The notes beneath the pieces were generated by a model. It made no database searches, was not told where the DNA came from, and was given only the letters and a program-made list of their open reading frames with translations. DNA of 64,000 nucleotides, taken from a bacterium. GTDB lineage: Bacteria; Pseudomonadota; Gammaproteobacteria; Pseudomonadales; Moraxellaceae. Positions 29,208-37,337 of the stretch are shown here, piece by piece. Location of the stretch: the NCBI GenBank assembly GCA_029945725.1, contig JAQSDB010000003.1, positions 623,842-687,841 of the forward strand. The letters run 5' to 3'. Every line of letters starts with the position of its first letter. Position 1 is the first letter of the stretch. Position numbers and translations under genes: made by a program.

Positions 29208-30578
29208 TCAGGCGTGAAAAGGAGTGGTGTACAAGGGCTTCAGCGTGGTGTTGAAGCAGTTGCTGCAACCCGTTTCACCGAGGATTTTTACGGGGGCAAA
29301 ACCACCGCCCTCGGTACGGAAATTGGTGGTTTGTCCGGCATACATCCGTGCCGCCAGCAGCTGGACGCTGGCAGCATAAGTGTAGGCGCGAATATCGAAC
29401 TTGAAATCGCTCAGCGCACCATTCACGGCAATCCGGCGCTGACCCGGCACGACCAGCGCCTGCGCCACGAAATCACCGGCCACAATGTCGGCCCAGACAC
29501 GGCGCGTGAGTTTGTCGCCACGATAAGCCGCTTTTCCGGCATAACCGCCGACCGGTTTGAAAAAGAGCTGCCGGCGCCGTGACCAGAGATCATCAGCATC
29601 AGCGGCCGTGACTCTTTGCGTGGCAGGCACTACGGCCTGCAATACCTCGCGGTCGCCTGCCGGCACCCCCCAGGATGCCAGCTGCTTTTCATCGCAGAGA
29701 ATAACCAGATTGGATTTGCTGGCATGCAGTGCATGCGCGCGCGGGTGCGGCGTCAGCACCACGGCACCGGCTTCATAGGCCTGGCGCAGTGCCGCATGTT
29801 CGGGCGCCTCAAGATAAAAGTCGGTGAGCCGGTTGTAGATCATGTCGATGACAGTGTCATCGTGCCACAACTTGCCGTCACGCCAGACGAGGTTGCTGGC
29901 GTCGGCAATGCCGCTGGCCAGGCCATGGCGCTGGAACATTTCCTGGAACAGCACGAACTCCGGCGCCAGATATTGTTGTGCCGGGGCATCGTCGACAATG
30001 AACAGTGAACCCATGCGGGCATTGCCGCGCTGTTTTTTCCATTCCGCCACAAACATGTCGACGAAGGTTTGTTCTTGCCGCTGTCGTTGTCTATCGGCGT
30101 CATCGGGCGCCGGTGCCTCCGGCAGCCGCGCATTGCAGCAGGCGAGCTGCGCCTGCGCCAGTACGGTGTTCAGCAGGCCGCCGCCGGCATTGGTGTTGAT
30201 TTCAATAAGCTGCGGCCCGTTCGCGCCGAGATGAAAATCAAAGCCCATGAAAACCCCGACCGGGCCGAAGTCGGCCCGGGCAATCGGCGGCGCACTGGCG
30301 AGTACATGTGTCTGATAAGCCGGCAACGCGAACACGCGCTCGATGGCGGCTACCGCCGCGGCAATGGTGGCGGCCTCGGCACCGGAAATGAATACGGTGG
30401 TCGCGGAAAAGAGATGGGGGTGTGTTTGCAGGAGGCTCTGAAGGGGGCCGTCTGGTTTCGCCGCACCAGCCAGTTGCCGCAGCAGGCGCTGGTCATCGCG
30501 TGTGCGGCAAGGGCAGTGCAGGTTCAGGATGCCGGCATCATGCAGCGGCGTGCTGCCCGGGGCGGAAACGGTGCTCAT
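29208..30578 (-). CDS. ATP-grasp-like protein of the arsenic operon, function unknown
   Basis: A 456-residue soluble protein. Features recall ATP-grasp ligases: [13 protein letters not shown] (125-137), [16 protein letters not shown] (339-354) as the nucleotide-gripping loop, [11 protein letters not shown] (391-401) and [10 protein letters not shown] near 421-430. Cysteines cluster at HCPC (21-24), CC (147-148) and TGCSNC (436-441). Its ATG overlaps the arsR stop by four bases, and GAPDH begins 21 bases after its stop, so it is a core operon member. ATP-grasp enzymes join a carboxylate to an amine or thiol; a role in handling an arsenical or making a thiol or peptide ligand is inference. I know of no named function. 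Confidence 0.8.
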   Translation of the reverse strand: MSTVSAPGSTPLHDAGILNLHCPCRTRDDQRLLRQLAGAAKPDGPLQSLLQTHPHLFSATTVFISGAEAATIAAAVAAIERVFALPAYQTHVLASAPPIARADFGPVGVFMGFDFHLGANGPQLIEINTNAGGGLLNTVLAQAQLACCNARLPEAPAPDDADRQRQRQEQTFVDMFVAEWKKQRGNARMGSLFIVDDAPAQQYLAPEFVLFQEMFQRHGLASGIADASNLVWRDGKLWHDDTVIDMIYNRLTDFYLEAPEHAALRQAYEAGAVVLTPHPRAHALHASKSNLVILCDEKQLASWGVPAGDREVLQAVVPATQRVTAADADDLWSRRRQLFFKPVGGYAGKAAYRGDKLTRRVWADIVAGDFVAQALVVPGQRRIAVNGALSDFKFDIRAYTYAASVQLLAARMYAGQTTNFRTEGGGFAPVKILGETGCSNCFNTTLKPLYTTPFHA

Positions 30579-30910
30579 CGGGACGTGTCCGTCGCAGTGC
30601 AGCAGGCAGTTTCCAGATCACATGCGCTCCCTTCGCAGCAGTTTGCCGTGAGAAAACCCAGCAAGGCATTCATGGCGGCAAAGTCAGCGCGGTAACGGAT
30701 GAAACGGCCGCTTGGCTCGGCGCTGAGCAGGCCGGCGCGACTGAGCTCCTTCAGGTGAAAGGAGAGCGTGGCCGGCGCGAGCGCAAGTTCGTTCGCCAGA
30801 TCGCCCGGCGTCAGGCCGGCCGGCCCCGCCACCACCAGGCGCCGGAACAGGCCAAGGCGGGTGTCGTGGGCAAGGGCGGCAAGGCGGGTGACGGCAGCTT
30901 TTGTTTCCAT
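30575..30910 (-). CDS. arsR: ArsR-family arsenic-responsive repressor
   Basis: A 111-residue winged-helix repressor from ATG 30910. The DNA-reading helix is TPGDLANELALAPATLSFHL. The E. coli-type CVC..C site in that helix is absent. Instead the C-terminus has Cys 91, 92, 97, 103 and 104 (NCCEGSACDLETACC), which resembles the C-terminal As(III) site described for Acidithiobacillus ferrooxidans ArsR. It heads the operon with the ATP-grasp-like gene, GAPDH and arsJ. There is no Shine-Dalgarno; promoter geometry suggests a leaderless message. The frame is open to 31012, but that extension spans the promoter. Confidence 0.92.
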   Translation of the reverse strand: METKAAVTRLAALAHDTRLGLFRRLVVAGPAGLTPGDLANELALAPATLSFHLKELSRAGLLSAEPSGRFIRYRADFAAMNALLGFLTANCCEGSACDLETACCTATDTSR

Positions 30911-30911
30911 G

Positions 30912-30946
30912 ATTCGAATAATATGGAAATGAAGTGACCAAGGCAA
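30912..30946 (-). promoter_or_regulatory. Candidate promoter and ArsR operator of the ars operon
   Basis: On the minus strand, TTGCCT (30946-30941), a 17-base spacer and TATTAT (30923-30918) form a sigma-70-like promoter. The expected start falls on or next to the A of ATG 30910. The palindrome ATTCGAAT (30912-30919) overlaps the -10 and the start region, where repressor binding would block transcription. Confidence 0.5.
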
Positions 30947-31015
30947 TCGTTCACCGTTGCGGCACGGTGTCTTGACCGTTTTAACGGAGCGTCGGCCTGC
31001 CGGCCATCTCACGGC

Positions 31016-31846
31016 CTAGCGGCATTTGACATAACACTCGGGCGGGATCTCGTGGGCGATGAGGGCGTGGTAATGCGGCAGCAATGACCAGTGCAGGTAG
31101 GGCTTGATGTGGTGAGCCGTGTGATAGCCCAGGTTGCTGGTGCGCAGGTTGTAGAATTTCCCGGTGCGATTGCGTGACGCGGCATAGTGATTGTCGGTGT
31201 AGAGGCCGCTGTGATGCTCGTGCGTGAGGTAATAAACGTAAAGCAGGACGCATGCCGCCGGCCCGAGAAAAACAGCCAGGTAATTCGCCGGATTCTGCCA
31301 GGCAAGGAGTGCCTGCAGGGCCAGATAGGGAATCATCATCAGGAAAAAACACACCAGTAGCCGGGGGCGTTTCCAGCCCACCCGCAGGCTGTCATAGGGC
31401 GCCCGTACGAGCAGGTTCAGCGAGTATTCAATGGGCCCCATCGGGCTGCCGTCACGCCGTGCCCAGCGCGACTCATCCTCGTTCCTGCCGGGACAGGGCG
31501 GCTGATTCAGGTAGTTGGGGTGATGCCCGAAGTTGTGGTGCAGGACCCACGCATAGGCGGTGATCATGGTTTGCGTGCCGAGAATGATCTCGAACGAGCG
31601 ATTAAGTACGGCGGCGTTAAACGTATTGTGGTGTTGATGGTGGTGATTGTAGGTGGCGACACTGCCCAGGAGCGGTAAAAACAGGAGGCCGGCGATAACG
31701 GCTGCCCATAACGGCAGGTAATGCCAGGCGGCCAGTTGCAGCAGAAACAGGCCGAGAATGAAGGTCACAGGCCGCCGGTCTGCATGAAACTTGATGATGC
31801 GGCCTTCAACCGTTTTGTTTTTTTTATAGATTTCTTCGAGGGTCAT
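31016..31846 (-). CDS. Membrane fatty-acid desaturase family protein
   Basis: A 276-residue integral membrane di-iron protein. Three His boxes are visible: YNHHHQHHNT (about 90), LHHNFGHHPNY (about 120) and the late YHTAHHIKPYLHW. Hydrophobic pairs surround them (TFILGLFLLQLAAWHYLPLW; LLVCFFLMMIPYLALQALL). The chosen ATG 31846 yields MTLEEIYKKNKT; the longer frame to 32065 is Arg/Pro-rich and unlikely. It could be an acyl-lipid desaturase or a related hydroxylase. It lies between the ars and zinc operons and is not clearly tied to either. Confidence 0.85.
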   Translation of the reverse strand: MTLEEIYKKNKTVEGRIIKFHADRRPVTFILGLFLLQLAAWHYLPLWAAVIAGLLFLPLLGSVATYNHHHQHHNTFNAAVLNRSFEIILGTQTMITAYAWVLHHNFGHHPNYLNQPPCPGRNEDESRWARRDGSPMGPIEYSLNLLVRAPYDSLRVGWKRPRLLVCFFLMMIPYLALQALLAWQNPANYLAVFLGPAACVLLYVYYLTHEHHSGLYTDNHYAASRNRTGKFYNLRTSNLGYHTAHHIKPYLHWSLLPHYHALIAHEIPPECYVKCR

Positions 31847-32031
31847 TATTTTTTCTGGTCGTGAAAGTAGCGTACTGCGGGATACCTTCCCTGACGGTGG
31901 TGAGCGCGTGCATCTTCCAGTCCGGGCGCAGGGGCTCATGGAGCGGTCTGGTTTTTGCGGCGGTTTTGGTGTGCGGGAGATTATTTCGCGAGCCACAAAA
32001 TACGCTAGCGGGCGCCAGCTGGCAAAGCCGT

Positions 32032-32826
32032 TTAATGCCGGCGCCGCAGAAAACCCGTTGAACATACGGTCAGCAATACGGCCACCAGTACCGGTCCGAA
32101 AGGCTGGTCGAACTTCAAGGCCAGGACAAAGGCCAGCGCATAGCCGGACACGCCGGTGAGCATGGCGATCAGCAGGCCGCTGCGCCAGTTGGGCGCCAGC
32201 CGGAACGCCAGCCAGGGCGGCAGAAATACCAGGGCAAACGCACCCATCAGGCCAATGGCCCCTGTGGCCAGGGCGAGCAGCAGCGCCACCGCCAGATCAA
32301 AACTCAGGTGCCAGCGCCAGGCCGGTAATTGATTGGCGGCTTCATGCGTGGGGAAAAAGCAGGCGCGCAACAGGCGCTGATTCCACCAGGGCATGAGCGC
32401 CAGCGTGATGCCGCCACCGATGCCCAGCGCCAGCAGCTGTTCAGCATTGGCAAAATAGAGCTGGCCATCCGACAACGCATGCGAGACGGCTTCGCCGAGC
32501 GTCGTATTGGCGGCAACCAGATACAGTGCCGCCCAGCCGCCCAGCATCATCAGGGCATAGCCGCCGTTGCCTTCGCGTTTCAGCAGTTGCTTGACGCCGA
32601 CTGCCACCAGCGCGCCGCCCGCGCCGGACAGCAGCAGCGGCAAATGCATCGCCATGCCGAGCAAATGGCAGGCGGCGGCAACATGCGCCAGTCCCAGTGC
32701 CGCCAGCCATTCATTGCGCAGGCGCAGATAGCAACCCAGCAGCGGCAGGATGGCGGCGGCAATCAGGCCGACAAAAAGCGGAATGCGGAACAGCGGATCG
32801 AGCAGCAGATCAAGGAAAGGAATCAT
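32032..32826 (-). CDS. znuB: Zinc/manganese-type ABC transporter permease
   Basis: An inner-membrane permease of the ABC-3 family, 264 residues, with about seven or eight hydrophobic segments (PLFVGLIAAAILPLLGCYL; LLLALATGAIGLMGAFALVF). The GALVAVG and FLPPWLAFRLAPN stretches suit the zinc/manganese permease family. ATG 32826 overlaps the ATPase stop. With znuA and znuC it forms a Zur-controlled uptake system. It is shorter and more divergent than E. coli ZnuB, so metal choice rests on the Zur box. Confidence 0.87.
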   Translation of the reverse strand: MIPFLDLLLDPLFRIPLFVGLIAAAILPLLGCYLRLRNEWLAALGLAHVAAACHLLGMAMHLPLLLSGAGGALVAVGVKQLLKREGNGGYALMMLGGWAALYLVAANTTLGEAVSHALSDGQLYFANAEQLLALGIGGGITLALMPWWNQRLLRACFFPTHEAANQLPAWRWHLSFDLAVALLLALATGAIGLMGAFALVFLPPWLAFRLAPNWRSGLLIAMLTGVSGYALAFVLALKFDQPFGPVLVAVLLTVCSTGFLRRRH

Positions 32827-33491
32827 CAGGTCGCGTCTCCGCTCGGGTCGAGGTCGCTGTGATGCTGATCCGTGACATTGATGCTGGCGTCGCAAACGGC
32901 GCTCATGAAGTCGGCGTCATGACTGATCAGCAAAAGACCGCGGTCATCGCGTCGCTCGCGCAACCAGCTCGCCAGCAGGGTGACGCCTTCCGGGTCGAGG
33001 TTGTTGGTGGGTTCGTCGAGCAGGACGACTCTGGCGCTGGAGGCGAGACAGGCCCAGACGGCGAGCAACTGGTACTGGCCGCCGGAAAGTGTGTCGATGC
33101 GTTTGTGCATGAGGGCCGCGAGTCGGTCCGGCAACGCCTGTTTTTCAGCGCCCAGCAAACGCAGGTAGTCGAGCACGGAGACCGGCGTGTCGGTGAGCCG
33201 CACCGGGTGCTGCTGCTGGCTGGCGAGACTGATGCCGGGCGCGCGCTCAACACTGCCGCTGAAAATCCTCGCCTGTCCGTAAAAGGATTTGAGCAGGGTG
33301 GATTTGCCGCAGCCATTGGCGCCCACGATCCCCAGGGCCTGACCGGCACAGAGGGTGAACGAGAGCGGGCCGATAATGGGTGTGGTATAGCCCACCACGA
33401 GACCGGAAATTTTCAGCAGCAAAGGAGAAACCCCTGTTGTTTTATCGCGTTGATTATTTTGCCGATGCCAGTGCGCGCACCCACTGGTCAA
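32826..33491 (-). CDS. znuC: Zinc ABC transporter ATP-binding protein
   Basis: The ATPase that drives the zinc permease, about 200-221 residues. Walker A is GANGCGKSTLLKS, signature LSGGQYQLLAV, Walker B VVLLDEPTNNLDPEG and the switch His lies in LLISHDADF. From ATG 33491 the first 20 residues (MTSGCAHWHRQNNQRDKTTG) overlap znuA by 38 bases and do not look like ABC sequence. A TTG near 33427, with GGGG upstream, would start right at LLLKISGLVVGY and may be the true start. Confidence 0.9.
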   Translation of the reverse strand: MTSGCAHWHRQNNQRDKTTGVSPLLLKISGLVVGYTTPIIGPLSFTLCAGQALGIVGANGCGKSTLLKSFYGQARIFSGSVERAPGISLASQQQHPVRLTDTPVSVLDYLRLLGAEKQALPDRLAALMHKRIDTLSGGQYQLLAVWACLASSARVVLLDEPTNNLDPEGVTLLASWLRERRDDRGLLLISHDADFMSAVCDASINVTDQHHSDLDPSGDAT

Positions 33492-34365
33492 TCATGCCGA
33501 GATAGGCGGCTCCCCCCGAGCCGGCGGGAGGGTCCAGCGGCAGTGCCCAGGCCTTCCAGCCAAGCTGGCCGGCGAGAGTGTCGATGCCGCCGTTGGACTG
33601 GAATACGGTGTGCAGGATGACGCCTTTTTTGCCTTTCAGGCGGCCGACCAGGCCGGCCAGATGCGAAGCGGTCGGCGGCATGCCGGGCAGGGGCTCGACA
33701 TAGCCCAGCACCGGCAGCTTGAAACGATCCATCAGGTAATCCGCATCCTTGTGATAAATCACGGCGCCCGGGACGCCGGCGAGTTGTTGTTGCCAGCCTG
33801 GCAGGCGTGCGCTCACGGCCTGTTTGAACGCCTGTGCATGCGCCCGGAAATCAGCAGCGTGCGCAGGATCAAAACGGCCCAGCCTTTCGGCGAGTGCAAC
33901 GCCGGCATCGGCCATGCGCACGGGGTCCATCTGCACATGCGGATTGCCCATGGGATGCACATCGCCCTTGGCCCTGTCAGCACCCGCCGTGCCTTTGACA
34001 TCCAGCAAGGGAACTTGCGCCGCCACTTCAAAATAACCCTCGGTGCCGGGCAGCACGGCAGGATTGGCCGATGAGGAAATCGCCAGCGGCAGCCAGCCCA
34101 CCTCCAGTTCAGCACCCATCGCCACCACGAGTTTTGCGCCGCGCAGGGCGCGCATCATCGATGGTTTTACCTGCAGGGTATGCGCATCGCGATCCGGCGC
34201 TGCGAGGGTGGTGATGCTGACGTCATTGCCGCCGATTTCACGCAGCAGCATTTCGGCTGAGGTGGTCGATGCCACCACCGGTATGGCCGCAGAGGCCATG
34301 GATGAGGCTGCCAGTAACAGAAGGATGGAAACAATATTTCTTTTCATGGCAGGTTTTTCCGTCAT
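33454..34365 (-). CDS. znuA: Zinc ABC transporter substrate-binding protein
   Basis: A periplasmic metal-binding protein of the cluster A-I family, 303 residues. The signal peptide is MKRNIVSILLLLAASSMASA, here preceded by six residues because ATG 34365 has the better ribosome-binding site (AGGAG). Ligand candidates are His in DRDAHTLQVKPS, NPHVQMDP and GAVIYHKDADY, with Asp or Glu late. There is no long His-rich loop as in E. coli ZnuA, only KGDVHPMGNPH. It delivers zinc to ZnuBC. The porin-like gene lies 52 bases upstream. Confidence 0.92.
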   Translation of the reverse strand: MTEKPAMKRNIVSILLLLAASSMASAAIPVVASTTSAEMLLREIGGNDVSITTLAAPDRDAHTLQVKPSMMRALRGAKLVVAMGAELEVGWLPLAISSSANPAVLPGTEGYFEVAAQVPLLDVKGTAGADRAKGDVHPMGNPHVQMDPVRMADAGVALAERLGRFDPAHAADFRAHAQAFKQAVSARLPGWQQQLAGVPGAVIYHKDADYLMDRFKLPVLGYVEPLPGMPPTASHLAGLVGRLKGKKGVILHTVFQSNGGIDTLAGQLGWKAWALPLDPPAGSGGAAYLGMIDQWVRALASAK

Positions 34366-34417
34366 TGAGAGATGCTCCTGCGAAACAGGCGTTCTTTGGA
34401 TAAAGCATTAACCGGCT

Positions 34418-35683
34418 TTAGAACTTGTGCGCGCCATGGGTGCCGAGGCTCATGGAATAAGTCAGGAAATACTGGTCGTAGGGTTGATCCTGGCCGGCGG
34501 TATTGGTGACATCGGCTTTGCTGTATTGCGCGCGCAACCGTGAAAACTCGGTGATATTCCAGGTGAGGGCCATACTGGCCCGGCGGGAGGCATCGAAGTT
34601 GCTGCCACGGCCGGCTTCAGTGATCCTGCTGCCGAGCCCGGACTGGTCAAGGCGCAGGCCGAGCTGCCAGCGCGGCGCGATGCCGTAGACAGCTTGCACG
34701 TAATAGGCGGTTTCGCTGCTGTCGACCCTGTCGCCGGCATTCACGCTGTTGCCGGCGTTGTAGAGCGGCGTGCCACCGAGCGCAGCGACGGTCAGGTTTT
34801 TCTGGCCATGCAGGATTTCCGACTGGATTTTCAGGTTGCGGTGTCCGGCTTCGCCGCCGCCATCATACTTGTAGACGACTTCGAGGCCGTGGATGTTTTC
34901 GTTGCCGTCGAGCAGGTATTCATCGGCGCCGGCGGTGCCATAAGCTTCCTGTTGCTGGTGCACGCCGAGACCCCAGAGGCCGAGCTGCAGGGTGTGGTTG
35001 TCGCCGAGGTCGGGAGACACCTTGATGTAGGCGGTGACGAGGCGCGGTCCGTTTTTTTCAGCGGGTGCGTTGAGGGCCGAGCCGGCATCGAGCGCCACCT
35101 GCGACACCCCCACCACCTCCTGTTTGCCTTGCAGCGCCTCGATGCCGAGCAGGGTGTACAGCGACCAGTCCGGCAGCCATTCCACGCGCAGGCCGCTATC
35201 CGTTATGCCTTCGCCGCCCAGCAGGGCGTTGTAGGCCAGGTTCTGGTCGGCGAAATCCCAGGTGTGCGGATGCTGGCTGTTGAGATAGCCGATATTGCTT
35301 TTCATCTTGCCGGCACGAACCTTGAGGCCGTAGGGCAACTGCCGGGTTTCAAACCAGGCCTCTTCAACAGCGGCTTTACCCTGGCCATCCAGCACGATAT
35401 TGGCCGCCGCATCAAAGTCGGGGTCGACCGTGGCGGACAGCACCAGCTCGGTTTCGCCCAGATTGAAGCCCTGATCGTCGATGCCGGGGGAGACGTGATT
35501 GATGCCTGCCGGCGCCAGCAGCTTCCCGGAGGCGGAGTCATTATAAAAATTTCCGCTCAGGATGAGTGAAATGGCGGGGTTGAAAGCAGAGCCCGAGCTG
35601 ACAGACTGGTTGCTGTCTTCGGCATGAGCCGGCAGAGTGAGTGCCGCTACCACAGCGGCCAGGGGAAACAAGCGTGGGTGCAT
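34418..35683 (-). CDS. Outer-membrane porin-like protein of the zinc operon
   Basis: A beta-barrel protein of 421 residues. The signal peptide is MHPRLFPLAAVVAALTLPAHA. The body alternates in barrel style (NFYNDSASGKLLAPAG, FNLGETELVLSATVDPDFDA, LGLRLDQSGLGSRITEAG) and ends in aromatic GAHKF, a typical outer-membrane terminus. It has no TonB box or plug, so it is not a ZnuD-type receptor. As first gene behind the Zur box it probably lets zinc or a zinc chelate cross the outer membrane. The frame is open to 35749, but that part overlaps the operator. Confidence 0.85.
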   Translation of the reverse strand: MHPRLFPLAAVVAALTLPAHAEDSNQSVSSGSAFNPAISLILSGNFYNDSASGKLLAPAGINHVSPGIDDQGFNLGETELVLSATVDPDFDAAANIVLDGQGKAAVEEAWFETRQLPYGLKVRAGKMKSNIGYLNSQHPHTWDFADQNLAYNALLGGEGITDSGLRVEWLPDWSLYTLLGIEALQGKQEVVGVSQVALDAGSALNAPAEKNGPRLVTAYIKVSPDLGDNHTLQLGLWGLGVHQQQEAYGTAGADEYLLDGNENIHGLEVVYKYDGGGEAGHRNLKIQSEILHGQKNLTVAALGGTPLYNAGNSVNAGDRVDSSETAYYVQAVYGIAPRWQLGLRLDQSGLGSRITEAGRGSNFDASRRASMALTWNITEFSRLRAQYSKADVTNTAGQDQPYDQYFLTYSMSLGTHGAHKF

Positions 35684-35729
35684 GGTAAATCCCTTGATGG
35701 GTCTGACGGGGCGGACAAGTGAGGCGATA

Positions 35730-35752
35730 GTAATGTTATACAATAACATTGC
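35730..35752. promoter_or_regulatory. Zur box
   Basis: AATGTTAT (35732-35739) and ATAACATT (35743-35750) are perfect 8-base arms three bases apart. This closely matches the gammaproteobacterial Zur consensus with core ATGTTATANNATAACAT. It sits 47 bases upstream of the porin-like gene and could also affect the divergent gene at 35846. Zinc-loaded Zur would repress the operon. Confidence 0.9.
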
Positions 35753-35845
35753 AAGCGGGTTTTCAAGTCAGGCCTGCCGGGTTTTCGTCTGGCGTCCTTC
35801 TGGAGAGTTGCGGATGGTATTTTTTACCTGTTTCAAGGAGCTTTC

Positions 35846-36298
35846 ATGACACGCGCAACCGAGCTCGATGCCGTACGGCGTCAGTGCCGGGCGCTGGTGC
35901 GCAAGCGGGCACTGGTTTCTGCGGGTGTGGCGGTGCTGCCAATCCCCTTTCTGGATGTCATGGTGGACGCGGGCATTCTGATGCAGCTGATTCCGGAGAT
36001 CAGCCAGCGCTTCGGCCTGGAAGTGGAGCGCATTGAGGGCATGGAGCCCGGACAGCGCGAGAAGGTCTGGCACGTGGTGCGGGCGCGTGGCAGCCAGCTG
36101 ATCGGCATCGTGCTGACGCGGGCGATTGTGCGCAAAACCTTTCTGGATTTTGCCGGCCGCATGGTGGCGCGCCAGATGGCCAAATTCATTCCTCTGGGCG
36201 GGCAAATGGTGGCGGCCGGTCTCGGCTATTTCGTGATGCGGCGCATGGCCTACAAGCATATTGATGACTGTCATGCAGTGGCCATGACGCTCGACTGA
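35846..36298 (+). CDS. Small hydrophobic protein, DUF697/YcjF-like (putative)
   Basis: A 150-residue protein of unknown function. Two hydrophobic stretches, ALVSAGVAVLPIPFLDVMVDAGILMQLI (about 22-50) and FIPLGGQMVAAGLGYFVMRRM (about 113-135), frame a charged helical centre. The PIPFLDVMVDAGI pattern resembles DUF697 proteins such as YcjF. ATG 35846 has AAGGAG upstream. It is transcribed away from the zinc operon and shares the intergenic region with the Zur box, so zinc control is possible. The family assignment is by resemblance. Confidence 0.7.
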   Translation: MTRATELDAVRRQCRALVRKRALVSAGVAVLPIPFLDVMVDAGILMQLIPEISQRFGLEVERIEGMEPGQREKVWHVVRARGSQLIGIVLTRAIVRKTFLDFAGRMVARQMAKFIPLGGQMVAAGLGYFVMRRMAYKHIDDCHAVAMTLD

Positions 36299-36328
36299 GC
36301 AACCCGGGGAAGGGCGTTTTGCCTGCGA

Positions 36329-37237
36329 TCAGGGCATGACCTCAAAGCTCGTCCGCTCTTCTGCCGGCTCGACATGAATCAGGATGTCGCTGTCAGGGAA
36401 CTCGGCCCGTACTGCCGTTTCCAGTTCATCGCACAAGGAGTGTGACTGCCGCACCTGCCATTGTCCCGGTACCAGCAGGGTGAATCGCACAAAACGGCGC
36501 GGTCCGGCCTTGCGTGTGCGCAGGGTCGTGATGGTTGTCGCGGCGGGCAATAGTGCCTGCAGGGCGACTTCGATTTTTTTGAACTCTTCCGGTGGCAACT
36601 GCATGTCCATGAGGCCGTCAAACGAACGTGCCATCAGGGAAATGCCGGTACGCACGATATTCAGTGCAACGATCAGTGCAATCAGCGGGTCCAGCCACCA
36701 GGCCCCGGGAAAGATCAGCAGCAGCCCCAGCGCCAGCAGCACCCCCACGGAGGTCAATACATCCGTCAGCAAATGATGGGCGCCGGCCTCTACCGCAAGA
36801 CTCTTTTCCTCATGCGCCACGCGCATCAGCCACCACGCTGCCAGTGCATTCACGCCCGTTGCCAGCAGCGAGAGCAGCAAGCCGATGCCGAGCTTGCCAA
36901 GTGGCACCGGGTTGATAAAGCCATTGATCGCGGTCCACGCTATGGAGCCGGCTGCCAGCAAAATCATCAGGCCTTCGGCACTGCTGGAAAAGTATTCGGC
37001 TTTTTCGTGCCCGAAAGGGTGTTTTTCATCGGCAGGCATGGCGGCCAGACCGAGCAGGACGAAGCCGAGGACGGCGGCGGCCAGATTTACCAGCGACTCG
37101 ACGGCATCCGACAACAGGCCGACGGAATCAGTCAGTGCCCAGGCACCGAATTTCAGTGCCATGGTGGCAAGAGCGGCCGCCATGGACCAGACCATGGCGC
37201 GCTGCACGCGTGAACGAATAACGAGCATGGCGCGCAT
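36329..37237 (-). CDS. Cation diffusion facilitator (CDF) metal exporter
   Basis: An inner-membrane proton-coupled divalent-metal exporter of about 302 residues. It has six hydrophobic segments, the first with the metal site TDSVGLLSDAVESLVNL and the fifth region with GAHHLLTDVLTSVGV. The cytoplasmic C-terminal domain (about 210-302) has the CDF ferredoxin-like fold pattern and ends in His-containing DILIHVEPAEE. ATG 37237 or 37228 are both reasonable. The substrate could be Zn, Fe, Cd or Mn; the DxxxD/HxxxD pairing is FieF/ZitB-like. Nearness to the zinc operon is suggestive only. Confidence 0.9.
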   Translation of the reverse strand: MRAMLVIRSRVQRAMVWSMAAALATMALKFGAWALTDSVGLLSDAVESLVNLAAAVLGFVLLGLAAMPADEKHPFGHEKAEYFSSSAEGLMILLAAGSIAWTAINGFINPVPLGKLGIGLLLSLLATGVNALAAWWLMRVAHEEKSLAVEAGAHHLLTDVLTSVGVLLALGLLLIFPGAWWLDPLIALIVALNIVRTGISLMARSFDGLMDMQLPPEEFKKIEVALQALLPAATTITTLRTRKAGPRRFVRFTLLVPGQWQVRQSHSLCDELETAVRAEFPDSDILIHVEPAEERTSFEVMP

Positions 37238-37278
37238 GATCAGGGTTCCTGGCCGATGACGGCTTGAAAATGGCGGGT

Positions 37279-37306
37279 AAAAAACAGCCCCGCCAAAGCG
37301 GGGCTG
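37279..37306 (-). terminator. Intrinsic terminator after sutA
   Basis: CAGCCCCGC (37285-37293) pairs with GCGGGGCTG (37298-37306) around CAAA. On the minus strand the stem is followed by six T (37284-37279). It lies between sutA and the CDF gene. Confidence 0.85.
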
Positions 37307-37337
37307 CAATATCGGGTCAGGCGTAGCCGGTCAGCAC

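Noticed and set aside
35684-35749. N-terminal extension of the porin-like protein up to 35749
   Set aside because: It would be translated from within the Zur box and lacks a signal peptide; ATG 35683 opens a standard signal peptide.
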